Below, one piece after another: positions 48,469-57,368 of a stretch of 61,520 bases of DNA (position 1 is the stretch's first letter; the number at the start of each line of letters is the position of its first letter). This stretch comes from Williamsia sp. 1135 (GTDB lineage Bacteria; Actinomycetota; Actinomycetes; Mycobacteriales; Mycobacteriaceae). The stretch covers positions 1 to 61,520 of the forward strand of contig NZ_MJEI01000072.1 of assembly GCF_002095395.1 (NCBI RefSeq), given 5' to 3'. The notes below the pieces were generated by a model. The model did no database searches. It saw nothing but the letters and a program-made list of their open reading frames with translations, and had not been told where the DNA came from. The position numbers and the translations under genes were made by a program.

Positions 48469-48626
48469 TGCACTGCTCCATTCGGCGACGTGAACTGTGT
48501 CCTCAGTGAACTGCCCGCATCGGCACACGAGGAGAGGACATAGGCCTCTACGCCGACTTCTTTCGTCCCTAGGGCGGCGAATCGGCGGAGCGGAGACTTT
48601 CCGGTGGGCATCGAGGAGGAAAAGAC

Positions 48627-50954
48627 GTGCGTGCGGATGACGTGCACAAGCTGCGGCCAGGAATGAACGTGGGGATTTCCGTGGAAACGGCACTCCTCGT
48701 GGTCACGGCCGCCGCGTTGACAGCGGGCGGTATCGCGTGGCTTTCGTCGTCAACCGACATCGCCGACGCGCTCTGGATCGCCGGAACCCTCGTGGCTTTG
48801 CTACCTGCGGTGTGGTGGGTAGTGGAAGGTCTGCGTCACGGACGGGTCGGCGTCGATGTGATTGCGGTGCTCTCCCTGGTCGGAACCATCGTCGTCGGGG
48901 AATTCCTCGCCGGAATACTGATCGCCGTCATGCTTGCCACCGGCCGAGTGCTCGACGCAACGGCGTCGCGACGAGCGTCTCGCGACCTGAGCGCTCTCCT
49001 CGCGCACGCCCCACGTACTGCCCGGCGCCGGGTAGGTACGACGCTCGAAGTGGTGGACCTCGACGAAGTCAAGGTCGGGGACGTCATCTCGGTAGGGTGC
49101 GGTGAGACCGTGCCGGTCGACGGCCGGATGAACTCCTCCGTTGCAGTTCTCGACGAGTCCATGCTCACCGGAGAATCTATTGCGGTCACCGTGACGTCGG
49201 GCGATGACCTACGTTCGGGTGTCGTCAATGCAGGCAACGCATTCGAGATGACAGCGCTGCGAACAGCCGCGGACAGCACCTACGCCGGTATTGTCCGTTT
49301 AGCCGACGATGCGTCGTCCGAACGGGCGCCGGTCGTCCGATTGGCTGATCGGCTTGCTGCCTGGTTCCTGCCGCTGACACTGGTGGTCGCGTCCGTGGCG
49401 TGGGTCGTCGACGGCTCCCTGACGCGAGCGGTCGCGGTTCTGGTGGTTGCGACGCCGTGTCCGTTGCTGTTGGCCGCGCCCATCGCGATCGTATCGGGCC
49501 TGTCGCGATCGTTACGCTTCGGTGTGGTTGTCAGAGATGGCGCGGCACTGGAGAATTTGGGTCACGCCACGACGCTCGTCCTTGACAAGACCGGGACACT
49601 GACGACGGGTCGACCAAGCGGCCTTTCCATCGATGTGGCGCCCGGCCAGGACCCCGCGAACATCCTCCGTTTGGCGGCCTCCGCCGATCAGGTCTCGGCG
49701 CACGTTCTGGCGGAGGCCATAGTCCGGGAAGCGAAGGCACGGGGTATGACCCTTTCGCTGCCGACCGACGTCGTCGAACAGGCCGGCACGGGGGTGACCG
49801 CCACAGTGGATGGCTGCCGGGTTTGGGTGGGTTCGCGTGTTCTGCCCGAGGACGGACCGACGTGGGCGCAGGCCGCGCTGCGCAAGTCCGAACTGGACGG
49901 GTCCGTGATTGCCTGGATCGAAGTCGAGGGAATCCTGACTGCGGCCATAACACTGATCGATGAGGTTCGTCGCGACGCGTCGTCGACATTGAGACGACTG
50001 CGCGGTGCCGGACTGTCTCGGATCATCATGCTGACAGGAGACCGCGCTCGGCCCGCGCAGGAGATCGGAGCTGTTCTGGGACTCGATCAGGTGTATGCCC
50101 AGCAGACCCCCGCCGACAAGGTCGCGCGGGTGCGCGCCGAGCGACGCCAGGCAGTCACCATCATGGTGGGCGACGGAGTCAACGACGCGCCGGCACTAGC
50201 CACTGCCACCGTGGGTGTGGCGATGGGCGCGAGAGGCTCGGCGGCCAGTTCGCAGGCCGCCGACGTCGTCTTGACCACAGACCGCATCGACAGGCTTGCG
50301 GACGCCATGGAAACCGCGCGTCGCTCTCGACGGATAGCTGTGCAAAGCGCCGGAGTGGGAATGGGTTTGTCGCTGGTAGCCATGGTTGTCGCGGCATTCG
50401 GCTTGCTGGCCCCCGCGCCCGGAGCTCTGCTTCAAGAAGCGATCGACGTGATCGTGATTCTGAACGCGCTTCGGGCGCTCAGTGGCGGGAGAAATCGATC
50501 CCAGCGGATCAGCAGTCAGACCGATGAACTTCTCCACCGGTTCTCGAAAGAGCACGACGAGATGAGGGGCCGGCTGTCGCTGCTCACCACTGCGGCGCAA
50601 GAGCTGTCCAATGGGGAGGTACGGTCGGCGTATCCTGCGCTGCAAGCGGCGGATTCCTTTGTGTCGCAGGTAGTACTCCCGCACGAGCACGCTGAGGACG
50701 AGGATCTGTATCCCGCATTGGCGAGGCCACTGGGAAGCTCGGAGGCGACGGCGACGATGAGCCGAATGCACGCTGAAATCGACCGTTTGGGCCGTCGACT
50801 CCACACTCATCGCCTACGTGCCGATGAGCACGGCGAGATCAGTCCGGACCAACGCAGTGACCTGATCGCCACTTTGTACGGGCTCCACGAACTGTTGCGG
50901 CTGCACTTCATACAGGAAGAAGAAAATTACTTCACCATGGCAGACGAAGCCTGA
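48627..50954 (+). CDS. P1B-5-type metal ATPase fused to a C-terminal hemerythrin-like domain
   Basis: A 775-residue membrane pump. It has the actuator TGES, TM4 metal motif TPC (about residues 276-278), phosphorylation motif DKTGT (Asp about 320) and hinge [13 protein letters not shown]. No N-terminal metal-binding HMA domain is present. From about residue 633 a hemerythrin-like domain follows (HDEM; HEHAEDEDLYP; HAEI; HELLRLHFIQEEENYF), supplying His/Glu ligands for a di-iron site. TPC plus C-terminal hemerythrin is the P1B-5 (Nia-type, Ni/Fe) arrangement, so iron or nickel export sensed by the di-iron domain is likely. GTG 48627 follows GAGGAGG. Confidence 0.87.
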   Translation: MRADDVHKLRPGMNVGISVETALLVVTAAALTAGGIAWLSSSTDIADALWIAGTLVALLPAVWWVVEGLRHGRVGVDVIAVLSLVGTIVVGEFLAGILIAVMLATGRVLDATASRRASRDLSALLAHAPRTARRRVGTTLEVVDLDEVKVGDVISVGCGETVPVDGRMNSSVAVLDESMLTGESIAVTVTSGDDLRSGVVNAGNAFEMTALRTAADSTYAGIVRLADDASSERAPVVRLADRLAAWFLPLTLVVASVAWVVDGSLTRAVAVLVVATPCPLLLAAPIAIVSGLSRSLRFGVVVRDGAALENLGHATTLVLDKTGTLTTGRPSGLSIDVAPGQDPANILRLAASADQVSAHVLAEAIVREAKARGMTLSLPTDVVEQAGTGVTATVDGCRVWVGSRVLPEDGPTWAQAALRKSELDGSVIAWIEVEGILTAAITLIDEVRRDASSTLRRLRGAGLSRIIMLTGDRARPAQEIGAVLGLDQVYAQQTPADKVARVRAERRQAVTIMVGDGVNDAPALATATVGVAMGARGSAASSQAADVVLTTDRIDRLADAMETARRSRRIAVQSAGVGMGLSLVAMVVAAFGLLAPAPGALLQEAIDVIVILNALRALSGGRNRSQRISSQTDELLHRFSKEHDEMRGRLSLLTTAAQELSNGEVRSAYPALQAADSFVSQVVLPHEHAEDEDLYPALARPLGSSEATATMSRMHAEIDRLGRRLHTHRLRADEHGEISPDQRSDLIATLYGLHELLRLHFIQEEENYFTMADEA

Positions 50955-51059
50955 TCGGCGTCCCGCTCGGCAGGAAACCGACCCGCCTATCTCGAGGTTT
51001 CACAGCGTGGTTCATTCTTCTAGATGTCGCTCCAGCACACCCGCCGGCGAGGGTTTACA

Positions 51060-51335
51060 TCAACGGTTCAGAACGCCATGGTCGTGCGTGATGTCGGCCA
51101 CGTCGGCGACACTCGCGCGCAGGAGCTGATCGGCCAAGTCACTGAGCGATCGGCTGGCGGCAAGCTCATCGCCGATCTCGGGCACGTCGGCATCGTGCGG
51201 ATTCCGTCGGGCGAAGCCGATACCGACGAGATCGGTGTCATCGCGGGCGTGCAGGAGTGCGCGAGCCACGGTTTTGGTGCCGCTGTCGGCCCCAGAATCG
51301 ACGTAGATCTCTACATTCCACCGATGCTCTTCCAT
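51060..51335 (-). CDS. DUF1876-domain protein
   Basis: A 91-residue protein that is one DUF1876 (dsRBD-like) domain: WNVEIYVDSG at the N-terminus, then GIGFARRNPHDADVPEIGDE and SDLADQLL. Such small proteins are common in actinobacteria, often near USPs; function unknown. ATG 51335 follows AGGAGG; the in-frame extension to 51500 lacks support and overlaps the upstream gene. Confidence 0.82.
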   Translation of the reverse strand: MEEHRWNVEIYVDSGADSGTKTVARALLHARDDTDLVGIGFARRNPHDADVPEIGDELAASRSLSDLADQLLRASVADVADITHDHGVLNR

Positions 51336-51372
51336 GATGTCCTCCTTGTGATCTGGCTGTGGTCCGTCGTTT

Positions 51373-51744
51373 TCAGGCACTGAGCGTGTAGTCGTCACGG
51401 GCAGGCGGATGCGCAGAAGCCGACCGCTGACACGCACCGGCGACACACCAGGCGAGCAGTTCGTCGAACATCGATGTGCTGGCCGAACGCAATGCAACAT
51501 CGACTTGTTTGAGATCGGATGTATCGGCCGGTGCGAGGCCTCGGCGGGCGAGTGTCGCGGTGAGTTCAGCGTTGGCCAGGGGGTCGAAACGAGTCCACAA
51601 CCACGTGGCGGCGACGCGTAATGAGCCGCTGATGTCCGGGAGCGGTCTGTCGTGGAGGGCGAGGTCGAGCATCGGCACAGCCTGGACGGCCATGTCGAGA
51701 TGACTTGGCACGCCAGCTGAGACTACGCGGCTGGATTTGCTCAT
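51373..51744 (-). CDS. Unrecognised 123-residue protein
   Basis: I do not recognise a family. The sequence is mostly helical by composition, soluble, with a middle segment (SGSLRVAATWLWTRFDPLAN then AELTATLARRGL) and two cysteines near the C-terminus. It lies 37 bp upstream of the DUF1876 gene, probably cotranscribed, and is divergent from the SPFH operon. A GGGTCAAAGGGCCC near-palindrome at 51781-51794 is 37-50 nt upstream. Confidence 0.55.
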   Translation of the reverse strand: MSKSSRVVSAGVPSHLDMAVQAVPMLDLALHDRPLPDISGSLRVAATWLWTRFDPLANAELTATLARRGLAPADTSDLKQVDVALRSASTSMFDELLAWCVAGACQRSASAHPPARDDYTLSA

Positions 51745-51864
51745 AACGAGCAGTGTCGGCCTCGAGCGTTGACAGGAAAAGGGTCAAAGGGCCCACTTCC
51801 GGCTGATTGGGTAATCGCATACGAGCACCACTGTTCTCATCAGACGACCGATGGATACATCGGA

Positions 51865-51878
51865 GTGACATTTGGCCC
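51865..51878. promoter_or_regulatory. DosR-like box upstream of the SPFH operon
   Basis: GTGACATTTGGCCC (followed by TCA) matches most informative positions of GGGACTTTNGNCCCTA and lies 85-98 nt before ATG 51963. Confidence 0.5.
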
Positions 51879-51962
51879 TCACGGTTGCCGGGCATCAGCG
51901 CGAAGGTGACTGTGGAGCCCGCGATGACATGGTCGGCTGGGCGTGAGTGAAAGGGGAGCCAC

Positions 51963-52868
51963 ATGATCGGCTGGATCGTGATCGGTATAGTTGTCGTCGT
52001 TGTCGCCCTGCTGCTGCTCGCCCTGTCGATCCGGGTCGTCGTGCAGTACGAGCGCGGTGTCTTGCTGAGGTTCGGCCGGGTGATTGGCGTCCGCGAGCCT
52101 GGGTTGAGGTTCTTGATCCCGATCGTCGATCGCATGGCGCGGGTGTCGATGCGGGTGGTGACGATGCCCATCCAATCGCAGGGCATCATCACTCGGGACA
52201 ACGTCAGCGTCGACATCTCGGCGGTGGCTTACTTCCGCGTGGTGGATGCGGTGAAGTCGGTGGTCACCATCGAGAATGTGCGCGCCGCGATCGATCAAAT
52301 CGCGCAGACCACGTTGCGCAAGGTGGTCGGACAGCACTCACTCGATCAGGCGCTCGCCGACACAGACACCATCAACTCAGACATCCGTCGCATCCTCGAC
52401 ATGACGACGCTGGAGTGGGGAGTGGAAGTCACCTTGGTAGAGCTCAAAGACATCCAGCTGCCTGAGAGCATGAAGCGCGCGATGGCCAGACAAGCCGAGG
52501 CCGAGCGTGAGAAGCGTGCGAAGATTATCGCCGCAGAAGGCGAGTCGATGGCCGCTGCGTCTCTGGGTGAAGCTGCGGACACGATGAGCGCTCATCCGAT
52601 CGCCCTCCAGTTGCGCAACTTGCAGACTCTCGTCGAGATCTGTGTCGAGAAGAACACCACTGTCGTGTTCCCCGCGCAGTTGATGAGCGCGATCACTGAC
52701 ATCGAGAACTTCTTCGTTCGCGAGAACAGCGTTGCCAAGCGAGTTGGTGACTCTGAAGCGGCTGTGCAGCAGACCGATAGAGTCGCACCGATCGACGGTG
52801 CCGTCAGAGGCGGTCTCGACTGGCCACTGCCTGCTGTCCCGATAGCCACACCGGCTACGACGCGGTAG
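51963..52868 (+). CDS. SPFH/stomatin-like (slipin) membrane protein
   Basis: A 301-residue protein with one N-terminal hydrophobic helix (about 2-26) and an SPFH/band 7 domain (about 27-190): [52 protein letters not shown], then the coiled-coil region [20 protein letters not shown]. Slipins form oligomeric membrane scaffolds and often pair with NfeD; no NfeD is present here. GGGGAG precedes ATG 51963. First gene of a tightly packed plus-strand cassette reaching 55417. Confidence 0.9.
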   Translation: MIGWIVIGIVVVVVALLLLALSIRVVVQYERGVLLRFGRVIGVREPGLRFLIPIVDRMARVSMRVVTMPIQSQGIITRDNVSVDISAVAYFRVVDAVKSVVTIENVRAAIDQIAQTTLRKVVGQHSLDQALADTDTINSDIRRILDMTTLEWGVEVTLVELKDIQLPESMKRAMARQAEAEREKRAKIIAAEGESMAAASLGEAADTMSAHPIALQLRNLQTLVEICVEKNTTVVFPAQLMSAITDIENFFVRENSVAKRVGDSEAAVQQTDRVAPIDGAVRGGLDWPLPAVPIATPATTR

Positions 52869-52879
52869 GGAGCAGGCGA

Positions 52880-53050
52880 ATGCTCGGTCACGAAACAGCT
52901 GATCAAGCCGCACTTCTCGCGGTCCTCTGTCTGTTCACCGTCTGTGTGCTCACGGGAGCGTCGATCTGGGCAGCAGTCTTCCTCGGTGGCCTCGCAGGTC
53001 TACAGGTGATCGCCGTCGTCGGAGAGATGACCACTGTGTGGCGGAAATGA
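52880..53050 (+). CDS. Small 56-residue membrane protein
   Basis: ATG 52880 follows GGAG at 8 nt and opens a 56-codon frame whose residues about 10-46 form two hydrophobic stretches (AALLAVLCLFTVCVLTGASI; FLGGLAGLQVIAVVG) with a charged tail EMTTVWRK. It lies 11 bp after the SPFH gene and overlaps the next start by 13 bp. The ribosome-binding site, composition and packing support a real gene; family unknown. Confidence 0.6.
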   Translation: MLGHETADQAALLAVLCLFTVCVLTGASIWAAVFLGGLAGLQVIAVVGEMTTVWRK

Positions 53051-53637
53051 GACCACGGCATCCGGCTTGCGCCCCAGGGAACGGCGCGCGGTCCATTGAT
53101 CGCCAGCGCGGGATCGTTGCAGCCCGCGAACTGTGCGGCTCGATCTACAACACGTCGCGGTTGCTGGCCCACCGCAGGATTCGTCAACCGACGACCAACT
53201 TGGAGCGGCGGATCGATTTCGCTGACGGATCGTCGGCGCGGGTCTACCGCGAGACTGTTGTCGATGCCGTCTCGCTCGCCGAACCGGTGACGTTGGCTGT
53301 CGGGTTTCGGCTCCGTGGCGTCGGCCAGAACGAGATTGCCCACGCCGTATTCCGGCGTGAAAGCCTTTTCAATACGCCATTGTTCGTCGGATTCCCGGGA
53401 TTCGTGTCCAAACTTTGGCTCGCCCACGACGGCAACGGCCTCTATCGAGGCCTCTACGACTGGGACGGAGTGGACAGAGCCGAGAGCTACGTGCGCGCGC
53501 TGTGGTGGCCGTTGGCACTGGTCAGTGAACGTGAGTCCATCACCTACCAGGTGATACCGGGAATCACCCGCGACACCGCATCCACCCAGCCGGAGTTGTT
53601 CAGAGACGAAGGGCAGTGGTGGCGACCCCGGGGTTAG
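53038..53637 (+). CDS. Unrecognised 199-residue protein of the SPFH cassette
   Basis: I cannot name a family. GTG 53038 overlaps the small membrane gene and the stop overlaps the next gene by 22 bp. The sequence is soluble, with a basic N-terminus, a strand-rich middle (RRIDFADGSSARVYRETVVD) and an aromatic-rich C-terminal half (LYRGLYDWDGVDRAESYVRA, then LWWPLALV). No nucleotide-binding motif seen. Coexpression with an SPFH protein is the only functional hint. Confidence 0.6.
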   Translation: MAEMRPRHPACAPGNGARSIDRQRGIVAARELCGSIYNTSRLLAHRRIRQPTTNLERRIDFADGSSARVYRETVVDAVSLAEPVTLAVGFRLRGVGQNEIAHAVFRRESLFNTPLFVGFPGFVSKLWLAHDGNGLYRGLYDWDGVDRAESYVRALWWPLALVSERESITYQVIPGITRDTASTQPELFRDEGQWWRPRG

Positions 53638-54296
53638 CTCTCAGCCGCTGGGTGGGAGTTGTCACTGCGGGTGAAGCAGTGGGTTTCATGTTCCCGGTGG
53701 CCGCCCTGGCCGCCAGTTCATGGTTCATCGACGATCCTTGGCTCCGGTGGCTCCTGGTAATCGTGGCTGGGGGACTAGAGGGCGCTTCGCTGGGATTTGC
53801 TCAATCAATGGTATTGCGCAGCAGTCCCTTGCGGGTTCCGGTCCGCGGTTGGACTCTGGCGACAGGAGTCGCTGCCTCGTCGGCGTGGTCCATCGGCATG
53901 CTGCCGTCGACGCTGAACGACAGCGGTCACGCAGTCGACTTCGGCCGCCCGCTGGTCTGGGCCGGCACCATCCTCGGGGCCCTGATTCTGTTGTTGTCCA
54001 TTCCGGTTGCGCAATGGATCGTCTTGCGCCGGGTACTGCGGCGTGCGTGGCGGTGGATACCTGTCAACGTCGCGGCGTGGACGGTAGGACTGACGTTTAC
54101 ACTGCTGCCGGGACCGTTTGTCGACGAGCAGACGGCGGCGGGGGTCATGGTGGTTGCGTTCGTGGTTGGCGGAATATGCATGGCGGCAACCGTTGCCACG
54201 TGTACTGGTCTGTGGTTACGCCGTGAACTCGGACAGGAGCTCAGAATCGAGTCGAAGAAGCGGGTAAGCCTGCGTGAATCAGGTTTGAATGCCTGA
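53616..54296 (+). CDS. Polytopic membrane protein of the SPFH cassette
   Basis: A 226-residue protein with about six hydrophobic segments and a basic C-terminal tail (ELRIESKKRVSLRE). GTG 53616 overlaps the preceding gene; the stop overlaps the next start as ATGCCTGA. No transporter motif recognised. Unknown function. Confidence 0.65.
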   Translation: MVATPGLALSRWVGVVTAGEAVGFMFPVAALAASSWFIDDPWLRWLLVIVAGGLEGASLGFAQSMVLRSSPLRVPVRGWTLATGVAASSAWSIGMLPSTLNDSGHAVDFGRPLVWAGTILGALILLLSIPVAQWIVLRRVLRRAWRWIPVNVAAWTVGLTFTLLPGPFVDEQTAAGVMVVAFVVGGICMAATVATCTGLWLRRELGQELRIESKKRVSLRESGLNA

Positions 54297-54993
54297 GGAC
54301 TTGTTCGCGTCCATGGGCTACGCAGAACTGACCCGGTTTTTGGCCGCGCATTCTGGCCTACCCGGGCCCCGGGCCAACCTGTCGCTGATGAAAGAAGCGG
54401 CAGCTTCACTCCCTGATGAAACTCTTGCCCGACTGGCCACAGAGAACGACGAATATCTGCGTTGTTGTGGCGTGCGTGGACTGGGCGAACGGATCAACAG
54501 GTCCCCCACAAAAGCGCGCGCGTTGCTGATATCTCAGCTCACCGCCGAGACGCACCACGATTCGTGGCGAGTGCGAGAAGCGGCCGCTATGGCGGGCCAA
54601 CGTATCGGTGATGCCGATCCGCCACAGCTGCGTGAACTGGTCAGGAGTTGGCTCTCGGATCCACGCGACCCGTTACAGCTCAGGGCAGCGATCGCAACCA
54701 TCTGTGAGCCGCGGCTTCTGGCCGACAAGACCACGGCGGCAATGGCTCTCGATGCCTGCGATGTGGCGGGAGTCGCACTGGTGGCAAATGACCAGGACAC
54801 GAGACGATCTCACCCGTGGAGGGTCTTGCGGCAAGCACTGGGTTACTGCTGGAGTGTTGCAATTGCGGCCGAGCCGGAGAACGGATTGCAGCGGTTTGCC
54901 GAGCTGGAAGCGAACCCTGACAAAGACCTGGCTTGGATTGTGCGCCAGAACCGGACCAAGAGACGGTTCAGAGCGCTTCGGGACTCGGAGTGA
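54289..54993 (+). CDS. HEAT-like repeat protein of the SPFH cassette
   Basis: A 234-residue soluble, alpha-helical protein with repeated two-helix units (LARLATENDEYLRCCGVRGL; HHDSWRVREAAAMAGQRIGD; DPRDPLQLRAAIATICEP), as in HEAT/armadillo adaptor proteins. ATG 54289 overlaps the membrane gene stop by 8 bp. A protein-protein scaffold role is likely; partners may be the SPFH and membrane proteins of this cassette. Inference. Confidence 0.6.
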   Translation: MPEDLFASMGYAELTRFLAAHSGLPGPRANLSLMKEAAASLPDETLARLATENDEYLRCCGVRGLGERINRSPTKARALLISQLTAETHHDSWRVREAAAMAGQRIGDADPPQLRELVRSWLSDPRDPLQLRAAIATICEPRLLADKTTAAMALDACDVAGVALVANDQDTRRSHPWRVLRQALGYCWSVAIAAEPENGLQRFAELEANPDKDLAWIVRQNRTKRRFRALRDSE

Positions 54994-55069
54994 TCACGCG
55001 GTGGCCGGTCGAGGCGTTGCGACGACCGGTTCGAGCGACCCTGCCGGCGAACTGTGCTCGACCAGCGCG

Positions 55070-55417
55070 ATGAACGCTGACGAACTCCTTAGGTCGGTGC
55101 AGCGTGACCACCAGCGCAGGCAGCTTGCACACATCATTGAACGCCTGCGTGTGCGTCACCCAGCGATGGGTATTGCCGATATCGACGAGATCGTGCAGGC
55201 TATCTACTGCCGATTCGCTCAAGCCAGGGTTCGTGACTATGTGCCACTCTTGGTTGAGCGTGCCGCACAAGAACACATCGTGAAAGCCAAACACGACTTT
55301 ACTTCCGCCGCCGTTCCCTGCGGTGCTGTGACCACTGAGTTGCTGGTATCCGAACCGGGGGAGTCGGCGGAAACCGAGAGTGGTCCGCTGCAATTGGCCG
55401 AGCCCTGGATCAGATGA
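55070..55417 (+). CDS. Small three-helix-bundle protein
   Basis: A 115-residue helical protein resembling the actinobacterial small three-helix dimerisation domain family (RLRVRHPAMGIADIDEIVQA, then DYVPLLVERAAQEHIV). ATG 55070 is chosen over longer in-frame starts that run through the HEAT-like gene. It is 76 bp after that gene and is followed by a strong hairpin. Function unknown. Confidence 0.6.
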   Translation: MNADELLRSVQRDHQRRQLAHIIERLRVRHPAMGIADIDEIVQAIYCRFAQARVRDYVPLLVERAAQEHIVKAKHDFTSAAVPCGAVTTELLVSEPGESAETESGPLQLAEPWIR

Positions 55418-55447
55418 CACCCCGTCAGAATCTGACGGGGCGTCATC
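55413..55447. terminator. Hairpin terminator between convergent genes
   Basis: CCCCGTCA (55420-55427), loop GAATC, TGACGGGG (55433-55440), extended by GATGAC and GTCATC across one mismatch. No U run follows, so it may act as an RNA-stabilising end or a weak terminator for the SPFH cassette and the SHOCT gene. Confidence 0.6.
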
Positions 55448-55505
55448 TCGACCGCTTCGACCGACTGTGAGTTGGCGAGGCATCCGGCCTGGCTTTCCAG
55501 GTGGC

Positions 55506-55889
55506 CTAGCTGCTCATGGCTGCGCTCTTCAGCTGTTCGAACTCAGCTCTGTCGATAACGCCCTCGTCGAGAAGCCCCTTGGCGGTGGAGATCTGGTCGG
55601 CGGCAGACGTGCCCGCCGCTCGCCTGATGTACGAATCGGTCTGCTGCTTCGCTGCCTCATGAGCAGCCACCGACCGTTGAACCATGCCGCTACCTCGGGC
55701 GATGAGGTAGACGAACAGCGCAATGTAAGGAATGAATACCAGGAACAGGATCCAAGCGGCCTTGACCCAACCCGACGAGGACTCGTCGCGGAACAGGTCG
55801 ACGATGACGTGGAAGAGGATCATCAGGTATGCGACAAACGCAAAGATGACTATCGTGTACCACAAGAAATCCCAAAATGAATCCCACAT
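55506..55889 (-). CDS. PLDc_N + SHOCT domain membrane protein
   Basis: A 127-residue protein: two TM helices (about 8-30 and 45-68) with PLDc_N-like WVKAAWILFLVFIPYIALFV, a charged linker, then a C-terminal SHOCT motif (DQISTAKGLLDEGVIDRAEF, then EQLKSA). Small PLDc_N-SHOCT proteins are frequent near DosR genes but have no known activity. ATG 55889 follows GGAGG; the extension to 56015 is rejected. DosR-like box 111-126 nt upstream. Confidence 0.82.
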   Translation of the reverse strand: MWDSFWDFLWYTIVIFAFVAYLMILFHVIVDLFRDESSSGWVKAAWILFLVFIPYIALFVYLIARGSGMVQRSVAAHEAAKQQTDSYIRRAAGTSAADQISTAKGLLDEGVIDRAEFEQLKSAAMSS

Positions 55890-55999
55890 CGCGGGCCTCC
55901 GGTTCCTGGTTATCGGGTAGATGTATGGACAGTGCGTCAGCAATGTGAGCACATTCGCTGAACAGCAACATAAGTGCAGCACCAGTCCGATGTTCGCCC

Positions 56000-56015
56000 T
56001 AGGGCACAAAGTCAC
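56000..56015. promoter_or_regulatory. DosR-like box upstream of the SHOCT gene
   Basis: Minus-strand GTGACTTTGTGCCCTA differs from GGGACTTTNGNCCCTA at two defined positions. It is 111-126 nt upstream of ATG 55889. Confidence 0.5.
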
Positions 56016-56025
56016 ACTGCTGGAA

Positions 56026-56063
56026 ACTGGACGGGTTTGCCCTTGCTGTCGTGAATGCTTACT
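56026..56063. repeat. Diverged repeat, copy 1 (copy 2 at 59780-59818)
   Basis: About 38 nt (starting actggacgggtttg) align with 59780-59818 with six mismatches and one gap. On the minus strand both copies read IHD-x-K and reach a stop soon after, suggesting homologous coding tails. Nothing else is recognised in 56064-56420. Confidence 0.5.
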
Positions 56064-56420
56064 CCTTCGTGGGACTTGCTGACTGTCGCGAATCCCGCTC
56101 TGGGACCTTGATTACCTTGGTCACTCGTTCTGGTGATCTTCGACTGGTCCACGCGTCCCCTGGCGGCGGTTCACTGGAGGTTCGCACACGCGATGAGGCC
56201 CGGATGCCAGCTCTGATGCCGACTGGGTTGGCGTCGCAGGCGGTAGTGCGTCGTGGTGGGTCGCAGGAACAAGTAGATGAAGGACATCGAAAATGAACGA
56301 ACTGACAGTGGCGGTGGGTGCGTCCAGTTTCATGATCGAGCCGGGGATCCGGGGTCGTTCGTCGGCAATTGTCCAGTCTTCGAGAGTGTTCGGTGCGCAG
56401 GCTGTCACGGACGGGCAGCA

Positions 56421-57368
56421 ATGAGTTCGTCCATCGAGGTCCGGAAACTCAGCAAGAGCTACGGCAGCAAGCTGGTCATCGACGACCTGTCGTTCGACGT
56501 CGAAGCTGGAGTCGTGACGGGATTCCTCGGCCCGAATGGCTCAGGCAAGTCGACGACGATGCGGTTGATCGTCGGGCTTGATCACCCAGATCGAGGCAAT
56601 GCCCGCGTGCAGGGAGTGGCCTACGCCGATCTGCGTCAGCCGCTTCGAACAGTGGGTACTCTCCTGGACGCGGAGGCTGTCCATCCAGGAAGGTCGGCCT
56701 TCAACCATCTGCTCTATCTCGCTCAAACACAAATGATTCCGCGCGTCCGCGTGGAGCAGGTGCTCGAGCTGGTCGGACTCACTGCCGCCAAGAGTGAACG
56801 CACCGGGTCGTATTCGCTCGGCATGCGCAAACGACTGGGCATCGGGGCGGCACTGCTCGGCGATCCTCCCGTCCTCATTCTGGACGAACCGGTCAACGGT
56901 CTGGATCCGGACGGCATCTTGTGGATACGCACTCTGATGAAGCACTTGGCGAGCGAGGGTCGCACAGTGTTCGTGTCCAGTCATCTCATGAGCGAAATGG
57001 CAATGACCGCTGATCATCTCATTGTGATCGACAACGGTTCACTCATAGCCGATTGCACCACCAAAGAGCTGATTGCCAGTGGTGGGCAGGCGTCGGTGCT
57101 GGTGCGGTCATCCGATTCGAGAGCACTTGCTGGGTACATCACGGCGGCGGGTGGCAATACCGATTTCGGAGAACACGACGTCCTGACTGTGCGCGGTTTG
57201 TCTGCGCGCCGGGTCGGTGAACTGGCGGACCAGTTCGACATCGTGCTCTACGAACTGACCCCGATGGCGGCTTCGCTCGAGGAGGCATTCATGACGCTCA
57301 CACATCCCTCGTCGATGCCACCGGAGTCGGCGCCCACGTCTTTAGGCCCCGACAAGGTGTTGTCATGA
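56421..57368 (+). CDS. ABC transporter ATP-binding protein
   Basis: A 315-residue ATPase of the drug/bacitracin exporter type: Walker A GPNGSGKSTTMR (about 38), signature YSLGMRKRLGIGAALL, Walker B LILDEPVNGLDPDG and VFVSSHLM. It pairs with the permease that starts at 57365 (ATGA overlap). ATG 56421 is chosen over an in-frame start at 56277, which would add a 48-residue tail unlike the family. Substrate unknown. Confidence 0.87.
   Translation: MSSSIEVRKLSKSYGSKLVIDDLSFDVEAGVVTGFLGPNGSGKSTTMRLIVGLDHPDRGNARVQGVAYADLRQPLRTVGTLLDAEAVHPGRSAFNHLLYLAQTQMIPRVRVEQVLELVGLTAAKSERTGSYSLGMRKRLGIGAALLGDPPVLILDEPVNGLDPDGILWIRTLMKHLASEGRTVFVSSHLMSEMAMTADHLIVIDNGSLIADCTTKELIASGGQASVLVRSSDSRALAGYITAAGGNTDFGEHDVLTVRGLSARRVGELADQFDIVLYELTPMAASLEEAFMTLTHPSSMPPESAPTSLGPDKVLS

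Noticed and set aside
56051-56296. 81-codon plus-strand frame before the second ABC transporter
   Set aside because: No family resemblance, no ribosome-binding site, and it overlaps a diverged repeat.
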